From assembly GCF_025244705.1 (NCBI RefSeq), contig NZ_CP104207.1:1116001-1180000 (forward strand): a DNA stretch of 64,000 nucleotides, in the 5' to 3' direction. Each line of letters begins with the position of its first letter. The stretch's first letter is position 1. A program made the translations under genes and the position numbers. Shown here in pieces: positions 9,457-17,348 of this stretch. A model generated the notes under the pieces. It was not told where the DNA came from, did not search any database, and worked only from the letters and a program-made list of their open reading frames with translations. This DNA comes from Sphingopyxis sp. PET50 (GTDB taxonomy: Bacteria > Pseudomonadota > Alphaproteobacteria > Sphingomonadales > Sphingomonadaceae).

Positions 9457-9903
9457 ATGGCCGCCAAGAAACTGAACCTCGACAATTTCCTGCCCTACCG
9501 CCTGTCGATCGCGTCGAACGCGCTGTCGGAGCGGATCGCCGCCGAATATCAGAACCGCTTCGGGCTCAAGATCCCCGAATGGCGGCTGATGGCGGTGCTG
9601 GGCGAGGGCAAGCCCAAGACCCAGCGCGAACTGGTCGAGGCGACGCGCATGGACAAGGTAACGGTCAACCGCGCGGCAAAGGCGCTCCACGACCGCCAGC
9701 TGATCGCGCGCCAGGCGCATGAGGCCGACGGGCGTTCGCACCACCTCGACCTGACCGCCACCGGGCGTGAACTCTACGACGCCATCGTGCCCGCCGCGCT
9801 CGCCAGCGAAGCGCGGCTCGAATCGAACATCACCGCCGCCGAGCGCGCGACCCTGCTCGCCATCCTCGCCAAGCTGACCGCCGCCGCCGAAGATTATGGC
9901 TGA
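9457..9903 (+). CDS. MarR family transcriptional regulator
   Basis: A 148-residue winged-helix DNA-binding protein. Residues about 35-105 hold the domain: IPEWRLMAVLGEG, then the recognition helix region MDKVTVNRAAKALHDRQLI and the wing DGRSHHLDLTATG. Probably a homodimeric repressor. Its end overlaps the next start by 8 bases, so it is translated with the PqqD-like/HprK-like/nucleotidyltransferase cassette and may control it. The effector is unknown. Confidence 0.85.
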   Translation: MAAKKLNLDNFLPYRLSIASNALSERIAAEYQNRFGLKIPEWRLMAVLGEGKPKTQRELVEATRMDKVTVNRAAKALHDRQLIARQAHEADGRSHHLDLTATGRELYDAIVPAALASEARLESNITAAERATLLAILAKLTAAAEDYG

Positions 9904-10177
9904 CCCCTTTTATCGCGCGGCGGAGGAGGGCGCGCTGCGTGTCGAGCCGCTCGGCGACCTCACCGCGATTTTCGACCGGCGTTCGATGCAGACGCATCTG
10001 GTGACGCAGCCCATGCCCGAAATTCTGGCGGCGCTGGCGGCCGGGCCATGCGACGCCGCGACGCTCGCCGCCCGCCTTGCCGACCGCTTCGACCTCGACG
10101 GCGAGGGCGATGCCGCGGCGATCCTGTCCGAACGGCTCGACGAACTGGCGGCGATGGGGCTAGTGGAGCGCGCGTGA
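9896..10177 (+). CDS. HPr-rel-A system PqqD-like peptide chaperone
   Basis: A 93-residue PqqD-like winged-helix protein. The pattern LGDLTAIFDRRSMQTHLV, MPEILAALAAGPCDAATLAARL and the acidic DLDGEGDAAAIL end matches the group named with HprK-related kinase A in TIGRFAMs. PqqD-like domains bind leader peptides of modified peptides. No precursor peptide gene is visible beside it. It overlaps the MarR gene and the kinase gene (4 bases), so the order is fixed as one operon. What the system modifies is not known. Confidence 0.8.
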   Translation: MADPFYRAAEEGALRVEPLGDLTAIFDRRSMQTHLVTQPMPEILAALAAGPCDAATLAARLADRFDLDGEGDAAAILSERLDELAAMGLVERA

Positions 10178-11040
10178 GGCATCGAACCCGCATCGAGGTC
10201 GGCCCGGTCCAGTTTCGCATCGGCAGCGACTGGGCGGCACCGATCGCGGCGCTGGACCGCCTCTATGCCGGCTACCCGCGGGACAGGGATCGCCCCGCCG
10301 ACGCGACGGTGCGGCTGTTCGCGGCGCGGCCTTGGCGGCGCTGGCTGCGCCCCTCGGTGCATATCGGCGGCGATTATATCGTCCCCGACGCGCTGCCGCT
10401 GCCGCTGTCGATGGGGCTGCTCGCCGCCGAAATGGGGATGAATTTGCAGGTCGCATTGGGCTGGCGGCGGCACCTGCTGTTCCATGCCAGCGCGGTCGCG
10501 AAGGATGGCCGCGCGGTCATCGTGTCGGGCGAATCCGGGTCGGGCAAATCGACCCTCGCGGCGCTGCTCGGCGAGGGCGGCTGGCGGCTGATGGGCGACG
10601 AGTTCACGCTGGTCGATCCGGGGAGCGGGGACGCGCTGGCCTTTCCGCGTGCGGTCAGCCTGAAGAACGAGGCGATCGCCGAAGTCGCGGCGCGCGTCGG
10701 CCCGGAACGGCTCGGCCCGCTCCTCGCCGGGACGCCCAAGGGCGATATCCGCCACCTGATCCCGCGCGCCGACGCGATCGCTGCGATGCACGAACCGGTG
10801 CGTCCCGCGCTGCTGCTTTTCCCGCGCTTCGGCGGCGCTCCCGCGATCGAGCGGCTTGGCGAAGGCGAGGCGTTCGTGCGGCTGACCGAAGCCTCGACTA
10901 ACTATGTCACGCTGGGCGAAGCGGGTTTTGCCGCATTGTCCCGCTTCGTGCGCGAGACGCCGGCCTTCACCATATCCTATCCCGACAGCGCGAGGGGCAT
11001 GGCGATCGTCGAGCAGCTTTGGGCCGAGGCGGTGCGATGA
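10174..11040 (+). CDS. HprK-related kinase A
   Basis: A 288-residue P-loop protein related to the catalytic domain of HPr kinase/phosphorylase. Walker A GESGSGKST lies at residues 119-127, preceded by LLFHASAVAKDGRAVIVS as in HprK, with LMGDEFTLVD further on. The HprK N-terminal domain is absent, replaced by about 100 unassigned residues. Start GTG 10174 overlaps the PqqD-like stop. The usual HprK role, serine phosphorylation of HPr, is not implied; a role in peptide or small-protein modification is inferred from the neighbours only. Confidence 0.85.
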   Translation: MRHRTRIEVGPVQFRIGSDWAAPIAALDRLYAGYPRDRDRPADATVRLFAARPWRRWLRPSVHIGGDYIVPDALPLPLSMGLLAAEMGMNLQVALGWRRHLLFHASAVAKDGRAVIVSGESGSGKSTLAALLGEGGWRLMGDEFTLVDPGSGDALAFPRAVSLKNEAIAEVAARVGPERLGPLLAGTPKGDIRHLIPRADAIAAMHEPVRPALLLFPRFGGAPAIERLGEGEAFVRLTEASTNYVTLGEAGFAALSRFVRETPAFTISYPDSARGMAIVEQLWAEAVR

Positions 11041-12050
11041 GCGCGGTCGAGACGCTGGTCGATCTGCTCGCGGGCCGCCGCCCCGCCGCCGATCTGGCGC
11101 CGCGCGAATGGGACGGCGTGATCGGCGTCGCGCGTGCCGAGGTGCTGCTCGGTACGCTGGCGCACCGGGTGGAGGATGGCGAGGTGCCCGGTCCGGTGGC
11201 GTGGCTCTTCGCCGACTGCCGTGCCGCCGCCGCCGTTGCGACGAAGCAGGCCTTGTGGGAAGCCGAAATGGCGCGCCGCGCGCTGGCGCCGCACGGCGTC
11301 GAATTCGTGCTGCTCAAGGGCACGGCCTATGCCGCGGCCGGTCTCGCCTGCGCGGCGGGACGGCAGATCGGCGACCTCGACATCCTCGTCCCCTGGCATG
11401 ACCTCGGGCGCGCCGAAAATGCGCTGCTGGTCGCGGGGTGGGAATGGGTGAAGGAAGACGCCTATGACGACGCCTATTACCGCCGGCACATGCACGAGTT
11501 GCCGCCGCTGATCCACAAGGCCCGCGACCGGATGATCGACGTGCATCACACGATCCTGCCGCGGACGCACCGGGTGACTCCCGACGCGCTGGCGCTGGTC
11601 AGCGATGCCGTGCGGACCGCCGGCGGGTTCGCGGTCCTGTGCCCCACCGATATGGCGTGCCATTGCGCGGCGCATCTGATCGCCGATGGCGATTTGCAGG
11701 GGGGCTTGCGCAACCTCTGGGATTTCCATGCGCTGACGGGCGAATTCGCCGCGCTCGACCGCGGCTTCTGGGGCAAGCTCGACGAGCGGGCGGAGATGCA
11801 CGGGCTGGAGCGGGCGGTCCACCGCGCGGCGCGGCTGGCGCGCGACCTCTACGGCACCCGGCTGCCGTCGGGATGGAACAGCCACCCGCCGGGCGACGGG
11901 CGCTACCAGCGCCGCCTGCTCGCGCGTGACGATTGGGGCCGCGCGACCGATCCGTTGCTGCAACAGGCTTTCTACATCCGCTCGCACTGGCTGCGCATGC
12001 CGCCGACGATGCTGGCGCGGCATTTGTGGACCAAGTGGCGGAAGGGCTAG
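11037..12050 (+). CDS. Nucleotidyltransferase family protein (PF14907-like)
   Basis: A 337-residue protein with the nucleotidyltransferase signature around EFVLLKGTAYAAAG and RQIGDLDILVPW, where the paired acids of DLD would bind metal. The helical C-terminal part has no clear match. It is the last gene of the MarR-PqqD-HprK cassette (4-base overlap). Its stop codon TAG (12048-12050) is made by the left end of the 146-bp repeat element, so the native C-terminus may have been longer. Confidence 0.8.
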   Translation: MSAVETLVDLLAGRRPAADLAPREWDGVIGVARAEVLLGTLAHRVEDGEVPGPVAWLFADCRAAAAVATKQALWEAEMARRALAPHGVEFVLLKGTAYAAAGLACAAGRQIGDLDILVPWHDLGRAENALLVAGWEWVKEDAYDDAYYRRHMHELPPLIHKARDRMIDVHHTILPRTHRVTPDALALVSDAVRTAGGFAVLCPTDMACHCAAHLIADGDLQGGLRNLWDFHALTGEFAALDRGFWGKLDERAEMHGLERAVHRAARLARDLYGTRLPSGWNSHPPGDGRYQRRLLARDDWGRATDPLLQQAFYIRSHWLRMPPTMLARHLWTKWRKG

Positions 12051-12193
12051 GCTGCATCGACATTCAGAAGATGGCGAGCTGAAAATGGTGGTTTTCGGTG
12101 ACCCGGAGCGCAGCGCACTCCATGTGCGTGAGCACCGGAAGCGCGGAAAGCCGCCATTTGCAGGCCGCCAGGACTGAATGTCGATACAGCCTA
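12048..12193 (+). mobile_element. 146-bp MITE-like element, copy 1
   Basis: Bounded by 20-bp terminal inverted repeats: left TAGGCTGCATCGACATTCAG (12048-12067), right CTGAATGTCGATACAGCCTA (12174-12193). The outermost TA at each end could be a TA target duplication, as made by IS630/Tc1-type transposases. It has no transposase. A second copy in inverted orientation lies at 55360-55505, same length, differing at about four positions. The element sits between two convergent genes, and both end on a TAG formed by its tips. Confidence 0.85.
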
Positions 12194-12859
12194 AAGCGTT
12201 TCGAGAAGCGGGACCAGCTCGTCATAATGACCGATGACATGGTCGGCACCGAACTCTGCGGACGGGCGGTCGAGGAAGCCGAAGCCGACAAGGATGCTGG
12301 TTACTCCGGCGCGGTTGGCGGCGGTCACATCGTAAATGCTGTCCCCGACAAAGGCCGCGCGCCCGCCGCCGCAGCGGGCGATCATTTCGAGCACCGGGGC
12401 GGGGGAGGGCTTGGCGTTGCCCGGCCCCAGCGTGTCGCCGCCGATGATCGTTGCCATACGGTCGGCGAGGCCGAGTTCGCCGAGCAGGATATGAGCCAGC
12501 TTCTCGCTCTTGTTGGTCACCACCGCGGTCTTCACGCCCAGCGTGTCGAGCCGGTCGAGCGCGTCGATCAGGCTCGGGAAGGGGCGGCTGTGAACCGCGA
12601 TATTCGCTTCATAATGGCGGAGGAATTCGCGAAACAGCCGCTCGAAATCGCCGCCGGGCACGCCGCCGGTCGCGAGCAGCCCCTGTTCGAGCATGTGACG
12701 TCCGCCGAGCCCGATCATCGGCCGCACCTGTTCAACGTCGAGTGGCGCGCGCGCGGCGAGGCTCAGGGCGTGGTTCACGCCGGCGGTCAGATCGCCGGCG
12801 GTATCGACCAGGGTACCGTCGAGATCGAAGCCGACGATAGCAAAGGGGAAATCTCTCAT
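12191..12859 (-). CDS. gph: HAD family phosphatase, probable phosphoglycolate phosphatase
   Basis: A 222-residue HAD hydrolase of the Gph group: motif I GFDLDGTLVDTAGD near the N-terminus (nucleophile Asp), motif II TAVVTNKSEK, the conserved Lys in GNAKPSPAP, and motif IV FVGDSIYDVTAANRAG. It would dephosphorylate 2-phosphoglycolate or a similar small phosphate ester. Its stop codon (12191-12193) lies in the right tip of the MITE-like element. It is divergent from glmU, 47 bases away. Confidence 0.85.
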   Translation of the reverse strand: MRDFPFAIVGFDLDGTLVDTAGDLTAGVNHALSLAARAPLDVEQVRPMIGLGGRHMLEQGLLATGGVPGGDFERLFREFLRHYEANIAVHSRPFPSLIDALDRLDTLGVKTAVVTNKSEKLAHILLGELGLADRMATIIGGDTLGPGNAKPSPAPVLEMIARCGGGRAAFVGDSIYDVTAANRAGVTSILVGFGFLDRPSAEFGADHVIGHYDELVPLLETL

Positions 12860-12906
12860 CGGCCCCGCATGGCGCGACGGTCTGGAAACCGCAACGATTT
12901 GCTGGC

Positions 12907-14271
12907 ATGGCGGCGCGCATGAGCAATCCGATCGCCGCCGTCATCCTTGCCGCGGGCAAGGGCACCCGCATGAAGTCCGACCTGCACAAGGTGCTGCATC
13001 CGATCGCGGGCCGGCCGATGCTGCTGCACCTGATGGCCAGTGTCGACGCGCTGAACCCCGCGAAGAAGGTCGTGATTGTCGGCGACAAGGCCGATCAGAT
13101 CGAAGCCGCATTGGCGGGCAGCGCCGACCTTGCGGTGCAGGAACCGCAGCTCGGCACCGGCCACGCGGTGCAGCAGACCGAGGCGGCGCTCGCCGGCTTC
13201 GACGGCGATGTGCTGATCCTCTACGGCGACGTGCCCTTTGTCCCCACGTCGACGATGCAGGCGATGATCGACCGGCTGAACGCCCCGGACGCGCCCGCGG
13301 TCGTGGTGCTCGCCTTCGAGCCCGCCGATGCGCAGCAATACGGCCGCGTCATTACCGAGGGCGACTATGTGACCAGGATGGTCGAGCACAAGGATGCGAC
13401 GCCCGAGGAGCGCGCGGTGACGCTGTGCAATTCGGGGCTGATGGCGGCGAAGTCGGCCGATCTGTTCGCGCTGCTCGCACGCGTCACCGACGACAATGCG
13501 GCCGGGGAGTTCTACCTCGTCGATATCGTCAATATCGCCAACGCCGACGGGCGGCATTGCGCGGTCGTCGTCACCGACCCCTATGACGTTGCGGGCATCA
13601 ACAGCCGCGGCGAACTCGCCGCGATGGAAGGCGAGTGGCAGGCGCGCCGCCGGGCGCAGGCGATGGTGGACGGCGCCAGCCTGATCGCCCCCGAGACCGT
13701 CTGGTTCGCCTGGGATACGCAGCTCGGCCGCGACGTCCTGATCGAGCCCAATGTCTTCTTCGGCCCCGGCGTGACGGTGGCGGACGGCGTGAAGATCCGC
13801 GCCAACAGCCATATCGAGGGCGCGACGATCGGCGCGGGCTGCGAGGTCGGCCCCTTCGCGCGGCTGCGCCCCGGTGCGGTGCTCGAGGAAAAGGCCAAGG
13901 TCGGCAATTTCGTCGAGATGAAGAAGGCGGTGCTGGGCAAGGGCGCCAAGGCGAACCATCTGACCTATCTCGGCGACGCGATCGTCGGCGCGGGCGCGAA
14001 TATAGGCGCGGGCACGATCACCTGCAATTATGACGGCTATTTCAAATATCAGACGGTGATCGGCGAGAACGCCTTCATCGGCAGCAACAGCGCGCTGATC
14101 GCCCCCGTCACCATCGGCCGCGACGCGATCGTCGCCGCGGGCAGCGCGGTGGCGCGCGACGTCGGCGACGGCGACCTGCGCATGGTCCGCGCCGAGCAGC
14201 TCGTGAAGCCCGGCTGGGCCGACCGCTTCCACGACACGATGCGCAAGAAGAAGGCGGCGGAAAAGAAATGA
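12907..14271 (+). CDS. glmU: Bifunctional GlcNAc-1-P uridyltransferase / GlcN-1-P acetyltransferase
   Basis: A 454-residue cytosolic enzyme making UDP-GlcNAc for peptidoglycan and lipopolysaccharide. The N-terminal pyrophosphorylase domain starts VILAAGKGTRMKS with LGTGHAVQQ and ILYGDVP. The C-terminal left-handed beta-helix has hexapeptide repeats and the acetyltransferase block KKAVLGKGAKANHLTYLGD with TITCNYDGYFKYQT. ATG 12907 or ATG 12919 could be the start. Glucosamine synthase glmS lies 1.2 kb downstream, in the same pathway, separated by a small gene and a toxin-antitoxin pair. Confidence 0.97.
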   Translation: MAARMSNPIAAVILAAGKGTRMKSDLHKVLHPIAGRPMLLHLMASVDALNPAKKVVIVGDKADQIEAALAGSADLAVQEPQLGTGHAVQQTEAALAGFDGDVLILYGDVPFVPTSTMQAMIDRLNAPDAPAVVVLAFEPADAQQYGRVITEGDYVTRMVEHKDATPEERAVTLCNSGLMAAKSADLFALLARVTDDNAAGEFYLVDIVNIANADGRHCAVVVTDPYDVAGINSRGELAAMEGEWQARRRAQAMVDGASLIAPETVWFAWDTQLGRDVLIEPNVFFGPGVTVADGVKIRANSHIEGATIGAGCEVGPFARLRPGAVLEEKAKVGNFVEMKKAVLGKGAKANHLTYLGDAIVGAGANIGAGTITCNYDGYFKYQTVIGENAFIGSNSALIAPVTIGRDAIVAAGSAVARDVGDGDLRMVRAEQLVKPGWADRFHDTMRKKKAAEKK

Positions 14272-14582
14272 CCGACCGTTATACCGGAAAGCCCTTCCTG
14301 CGCTTCGTCGATGCCTATGTGCTGAAGGCGATCGGGCATCTCGATGAGGCGACCGACGCCTATTGCACGGCGATGGTGCCGAGCCTCGAAAAGAGCTTCG
14401 GGATCAAGGGCACATGGCCGCAGATCGTCGCGAAGCAGATGAAATTCGCGCCCGATCTTCCGGCGCAGATCCTGAAAATCTGGACCGACGGCAAGGCACG
14501 GTTCGAGGCCGGCAATGGCGAAGCGCCCGATCCGGTGCAATTTGCGATGTACTTTGTGGATCGGAATTTCGGCAGGCCTTGA
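14268..14582 (+). CDS. Hypothetical protein
   Basis: A 104-residue soluble protein with no family I recognise. The start ATG overlaps the glmU stop (ATGA), so it is translated with glmU. The sequence is mainly helical in appearance (PFLRFVDAYVLKAIGHLDEA), without signal peptide or membrane segment. Codon use matches its neighbours. It ends just before an AT-rich palindromic operator. Confidence 0.7.
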   Translation: MTDRYTGKPFLRFVDAYVLKAIGHLDEATDAYCTAMVPSLEKSFGIKGTWPQIVAKQMKFAPDLPAQILKIWTDGKARFEAGNGEAPDPVQFAMYFVDRNFGRP

Positions 14583-14583
14583 C

Positions 14584-14605
14584 ATGATATCATGATATGA
14601 TATCA
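14584..14605 (+). promoter_or_regulatory. Putative operator of the toxin-antitoxin operon
   Basis: Two identical palindromes TGATATCA (14585-14592 and 14598-14605) lie 13 bases apart, ending 8 bases before the antitoxin start at 14614. The stretch is strikingly AT-rich against the background. Ribbon-helix-helix antitoxins commonly bind paired palindromes in their own promoter. The role is inferred from position. Confidence 0.65.
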
Positions 14606-14613
14606 ATATATCA

Positions 14614-15048
14614 ATGACGCGCATTCTTGCCGACCTGCCCGACGAGGACATCAAGTGGCTCGACCAGCTCGCGGCCGAGCAGGGCAAGTCGCGTGCCGCA
14701 GTGCTGCGCGACGCGGTATCGGCCTATCGTCCTCAGGCGCCGTTGGATTGGATCGAGGCGGGATTCGGAGCATGGAAGGACCGCACGGATATCGGCGACG
14801 CTGTCGAATGGCAGCGGCGGGAACGGGCGGGGTCTACGCGACCTTGGGATCCAGATTACCCCGAAGTGCGGGCCGAATTTCCCGATCTCTTCGACGAGCG
14901 GGATGATCGCGAGCATGAGATTCACAAAGCGTGGATGGCCGAGTATGGAATGAAATTGGGTGAAGGCTATCCCGGGCTGGAAAAGGCTCTTGAGCTGTTC
15001 TCCGATGGCGATCCGAAAGTGAAGCCGAAGAAGCGCCAGAAAAAGTGA
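14614..15048 (+). CDS. Ribbon-helix-helix antitoxin
   Basis: A 144-residue protein whose first 45 residues (TRILADLPDEDIKWLDQLAA, then EQGKSRAAVLRDAV) form a CopG-like ribbon-helix-helix domain. The middle segment WKDRTDIGDAVEWQRRERA is typical of the toxin-binding tail of VapB-like antitoxins; the last 60 residues are charged and less usual. It overlaps the VapC-type toxin gene by 4 bases and has a palindromic operator upstream, so autoregulation is likely. Confidence 0.8.
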   Translation: MTRILADLPDEDIKWLDQLAAEQGKSRAAVLRDAVSAYRPQAPLDWIEAGFGAWKDRTDIGDAVEWQRRERAGSTRPWDPDYPEVRAEFPDLFDERDDREHEIHKAWMAEYGMKLGEGYPGLEKALELFSDGDPKVKPKKRQKK

Positions 15049-15421
15049 GCGGCTTCGCTTTCGACAGCAATATCATAATCGACCTGCTCAGGGGTTTCCT
15101 CAAGCACGTGCGGAACTGGAGCGCGCGGCGCAAAGAGGCCGTGTCTGGATCAGCCGCGCCGTGTGGATCGAAGTCATGTCCAAGGGCGAAGGCGATGGCC
15201 TTCGGCGCGTCGAAACGCTTTTGTTGGGGTTCGGCGTGGACGAAATCGATGCCGAAATCAGTGAGCGCGCCGCAGCGTTGAGGCGGGAAAGGCCGCGATT
15301 GAAGGCGATGGACGCCATCATATTGGCAACCGCGCTCACCCGTGGCCGCGTTCTTGTGACACGAAATGCCAAGGATTTCCCGGCAGCGATGCCGGGCATT
15401 CGCGTTCCCTACAGCTTCTAG
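15045..15421 (+). pseudogene. vapC: PIN-domain toxin (VapC type), frame broken once
   Basis: A PIN-domain ribonuclease toxin. The start GTG 15045 overlaps the antitoxin stop and gives FAFDSNIIIDLLRG, with the first catalytic Asp. One base appears to be missing in the G-run near 15093; the frame then continues with VWISRAVWIEVMSKGEG, MDAIILATAL (second acid) and LVTRNAKDFP to the stop. Length is 3n+2, i.e. one base short. If the break is real, the antitoxin has lost its toxin; a homopolymer sequencing error is equally possible. Confidence 0.8.
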
Positions 15422-15439
15422 GACGAAAGCCAGACCCAC

Positions 15440-17263
15440 ATGTGCGGAATCATCGGAATTGTCGGCAAGGATCAGGTCGCGGACCGGCTGGTCGATGGCC
15501 TCAGGCGCATGGAATATCGCGGCTATGATTCGGCGGGCGTGTGCACCGTCGAGGGTGGCCAGCTCGTCCGCCGCCGCGCCGAGGGCAAGCTCAACAATCT
15601 GGTGAAGGAGCTGGCGGGCAACCCCGCGCCCGGCCTCGTCGGCATCGCACACACGCGCTGGGCGACCCACGGCGCGCCGACGACGAGCAACGCGCACCCG
15701 CACGCGACGGGTGAGGTGGCGCTGGTCCACAATGGCATCATCGAGAATTTCAAGCCGCTGCGCGAAGCATTGCAGGCGCGCGGGCGCAGCTTCGAGAGCG
15801 AGACCGATACCGAGGTCGTCGCGCACCTCGTCAGCGAACAGGTCGAGGCGGGCAAGTCGCCGCAGGAGGCGGTGCAGGCGGTGCTGCCGCAACTGCGCGG
15901 CGCCTTCGCGCTCGCCATCGCTTTTCGCCGGCACCCCGACCTGCTGATCGGCGCGCGGCTCGGTTCGCCGCTCGTCGTCGGCTACGGCGAAGGCGAGACC
16001 TATCTCGGCTCGGACGCGCTCGCGCTCGCGCCGCTGACGCAGAAGATCGCCTATCTCGACGAGGGCGACTGGGTCGTCATCACCCGCGACGGCGCGCAAA
16101 TCTACGATAGCGCGAACAACCCCGTCACGCGCGAGATCACGACCAGCGGCGTCACCGCGGCGGCGGTCGAGAAGGGCAATTACCGCCACTTCATGCAGAA
16201 GGAGATTTTCGAGCAGCCGACCGTGGTCGCGCAGACGCTCTCCTCCTACATCCGCCCGCTCGAACAGACGGTCGCGCTGCCGCAGATGGATTTCGACCTC
16301 AGCAAGATCGACCGCATCACCATCGTCGCGTGCGGCACCAGCTTCTACGCCGGCATGGTCGCCAAATATTGGTTCGAGACCTTCGCGCGCGTGCCGGTCG
16401 ATATCGATGTCGCGTCGGAGTTCCGCTACCGCGACCCGGTGCTCCAGCCCGGCGGGCTCGCGCTCTTCATCTCGCAATCGGGCGAGACCGCCGATACGCT
16501 CGCGGCGCTGCGCCACTGCAAGGCGAATGGGCAGACGATCGCGGTGGTGGTCAACGTGCCGACGAGCAGCATGGCGCGCGAGGCCGACCTGCTGCTGCCG
16601 ACCCACGCGGGGCCGGAGATCGGCGTCGCCTCGACCAAGGCCTTCACCTGCCAGCTCGCGGTGCTCGCCGCGCTCGCCGCGCATCTCGCGCTCAGGAAGG
16701 GCAAGCTCAGCGCCGAGGAAGAACGCGACATCGTCCGCCACCTGATCGAGGCGCCCGCCGCGCTCAACGCCGCGCTGAGCCATGACGAGGAGATCGCGGC
16801 GATGGCGCATCTCGTCGCCCCGGCGCGCGACGTGCTCTATCTCGGCCGCGGCCCCGACTATCCGCTCGCGCTCGAAGGCGCGCTCAAGCTCAAGGAAATC
16901 AGCTACATCCACGCCGAAGGCTATGCCTCGGGCGAGATGAAGCACGGGCCGATCGCGCTGATCGACGAGGCGGTCCCGGTGATCGTCCTCGCGCCAAGCG
17001 GGCCCTTGTTCGAAAAAACCGTCAGCAACATGCAGGAGGTCATGGCGCGCGGCGGCAAGATCGTCCTGATCAGCGACGCCGAGGGCCTCGCCGAAGCCGG
17101 CGACGGCTGCATGGCGACGATCGAGATGCCCAAGGTCCACCCGCTGATCGCACCGCTGGTGTACGCGGTGCCGGTGCAACTGCTCGCCTATCATGTGGCG
17201 GTGGCGAAGGGGACCGACGTCGATCAGCCGCGCAATCTGGCGAAGTCGGTGACGGTGGAGTAG
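15440..17263 (+). CDS. glmS: Glutamine-fructose-6-phosphate aminotransferase (isomerising)
   Basis: A 607-residue cytosolic enzyme making glucosamine-6-phosphate, the entry step to UDP-GlcNAc. The N-terminal glutaminase domain starts CGIIGIVGKDQVAD (Cys1 nucleophile after Met removal), with HTRWATHGAP. Two SIS sugar-isomerase domains follow, with ACGTSFYAGM, ISQSGETADTL and the C-terminal DQPRNLAKSVTVE. Full length, no anomalies. It lies 18 bases after the toxin gene, so it may also have its own promoter inside that gene. Confidence 0.97.
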   Translation: MCGIIGIVGKDQVADRLVDGLRRMEYRGYDSAGVCTVEGGQLVRRRAEGKLNNLVKELAGNPAPGLVGIAHTRWATHGAPTTSNAHPHATGEVALVHNGIIENFKPLREALQARGRSFESETDTEVVAHLVSEQVEAGKSPQEAVQAVLPQLRGAFALAIAFRRHPDLLIGARLGSPLVVGYGEGETYLGSDALALAPLTQKIAYLDEGDWVVITRDGAQIYDSANNPVTREITTSGVTAAAVEKGNYRHFMQKEIFEQPTVVAQTLSSYIRPLEQTVALPQMDFDLSKIDRITIVACGTSFYAGMVAKYWFETFARVPVDIDVASEFRYRDPVLQPGGLALFISQSGETADTLAALRHCKANGQTIAVVVNVPTSSMAREADLLLPTHAGPEIGVASTKAFTCQLAVLAALAAHLALRKGKLSAEEERDIVRHLIEAPAALNAALSHDEEIAAMAHLVAPARDVLYLGRGPDYPLALEGALKLKEISYIHAEGYASGEMKHGPIALIDEAVPVIVLAPSGPLFEKTVSNMQEVMARGGKIVLISDAEGLAEAGDGCMATIEMPKVHPLIAPLVYAVPVQLLAYHVAVAKGTDVDQPRNLAKSVTVE

Positions 17264-17348
17264 AGCCTGGCAAAAGATATATTGACTTCACAATCACTTC
17301 CGCCGCCGTTATCCCGGTACGATCGGCGAGGAACGGGGAGAACTGGCG

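Noticed and set aside
12048..12193. A small non-coding RNA gene in the 146-bp element
   Set aside because: The internal palindromes could fold, but terminal inverted repeats with TA ends and two mobile-looking copies fit a MITE better; no promoter or terminator is evident.
12098..12922. A plus-strand open frame through the MITE-like element and across gph
   Set aside because: It is antisense to a clear HAD phosphatase and starts inside the repeat; no family similarity.
14834..17194. A 786-residue open frame on the minus strand opposite glmS
   Set aside because: It is a long antisense frame caused by high GC at third positions; its sequence is low-complexity Arg/Asp/Ala and the plus strand encodes intact GlmS.
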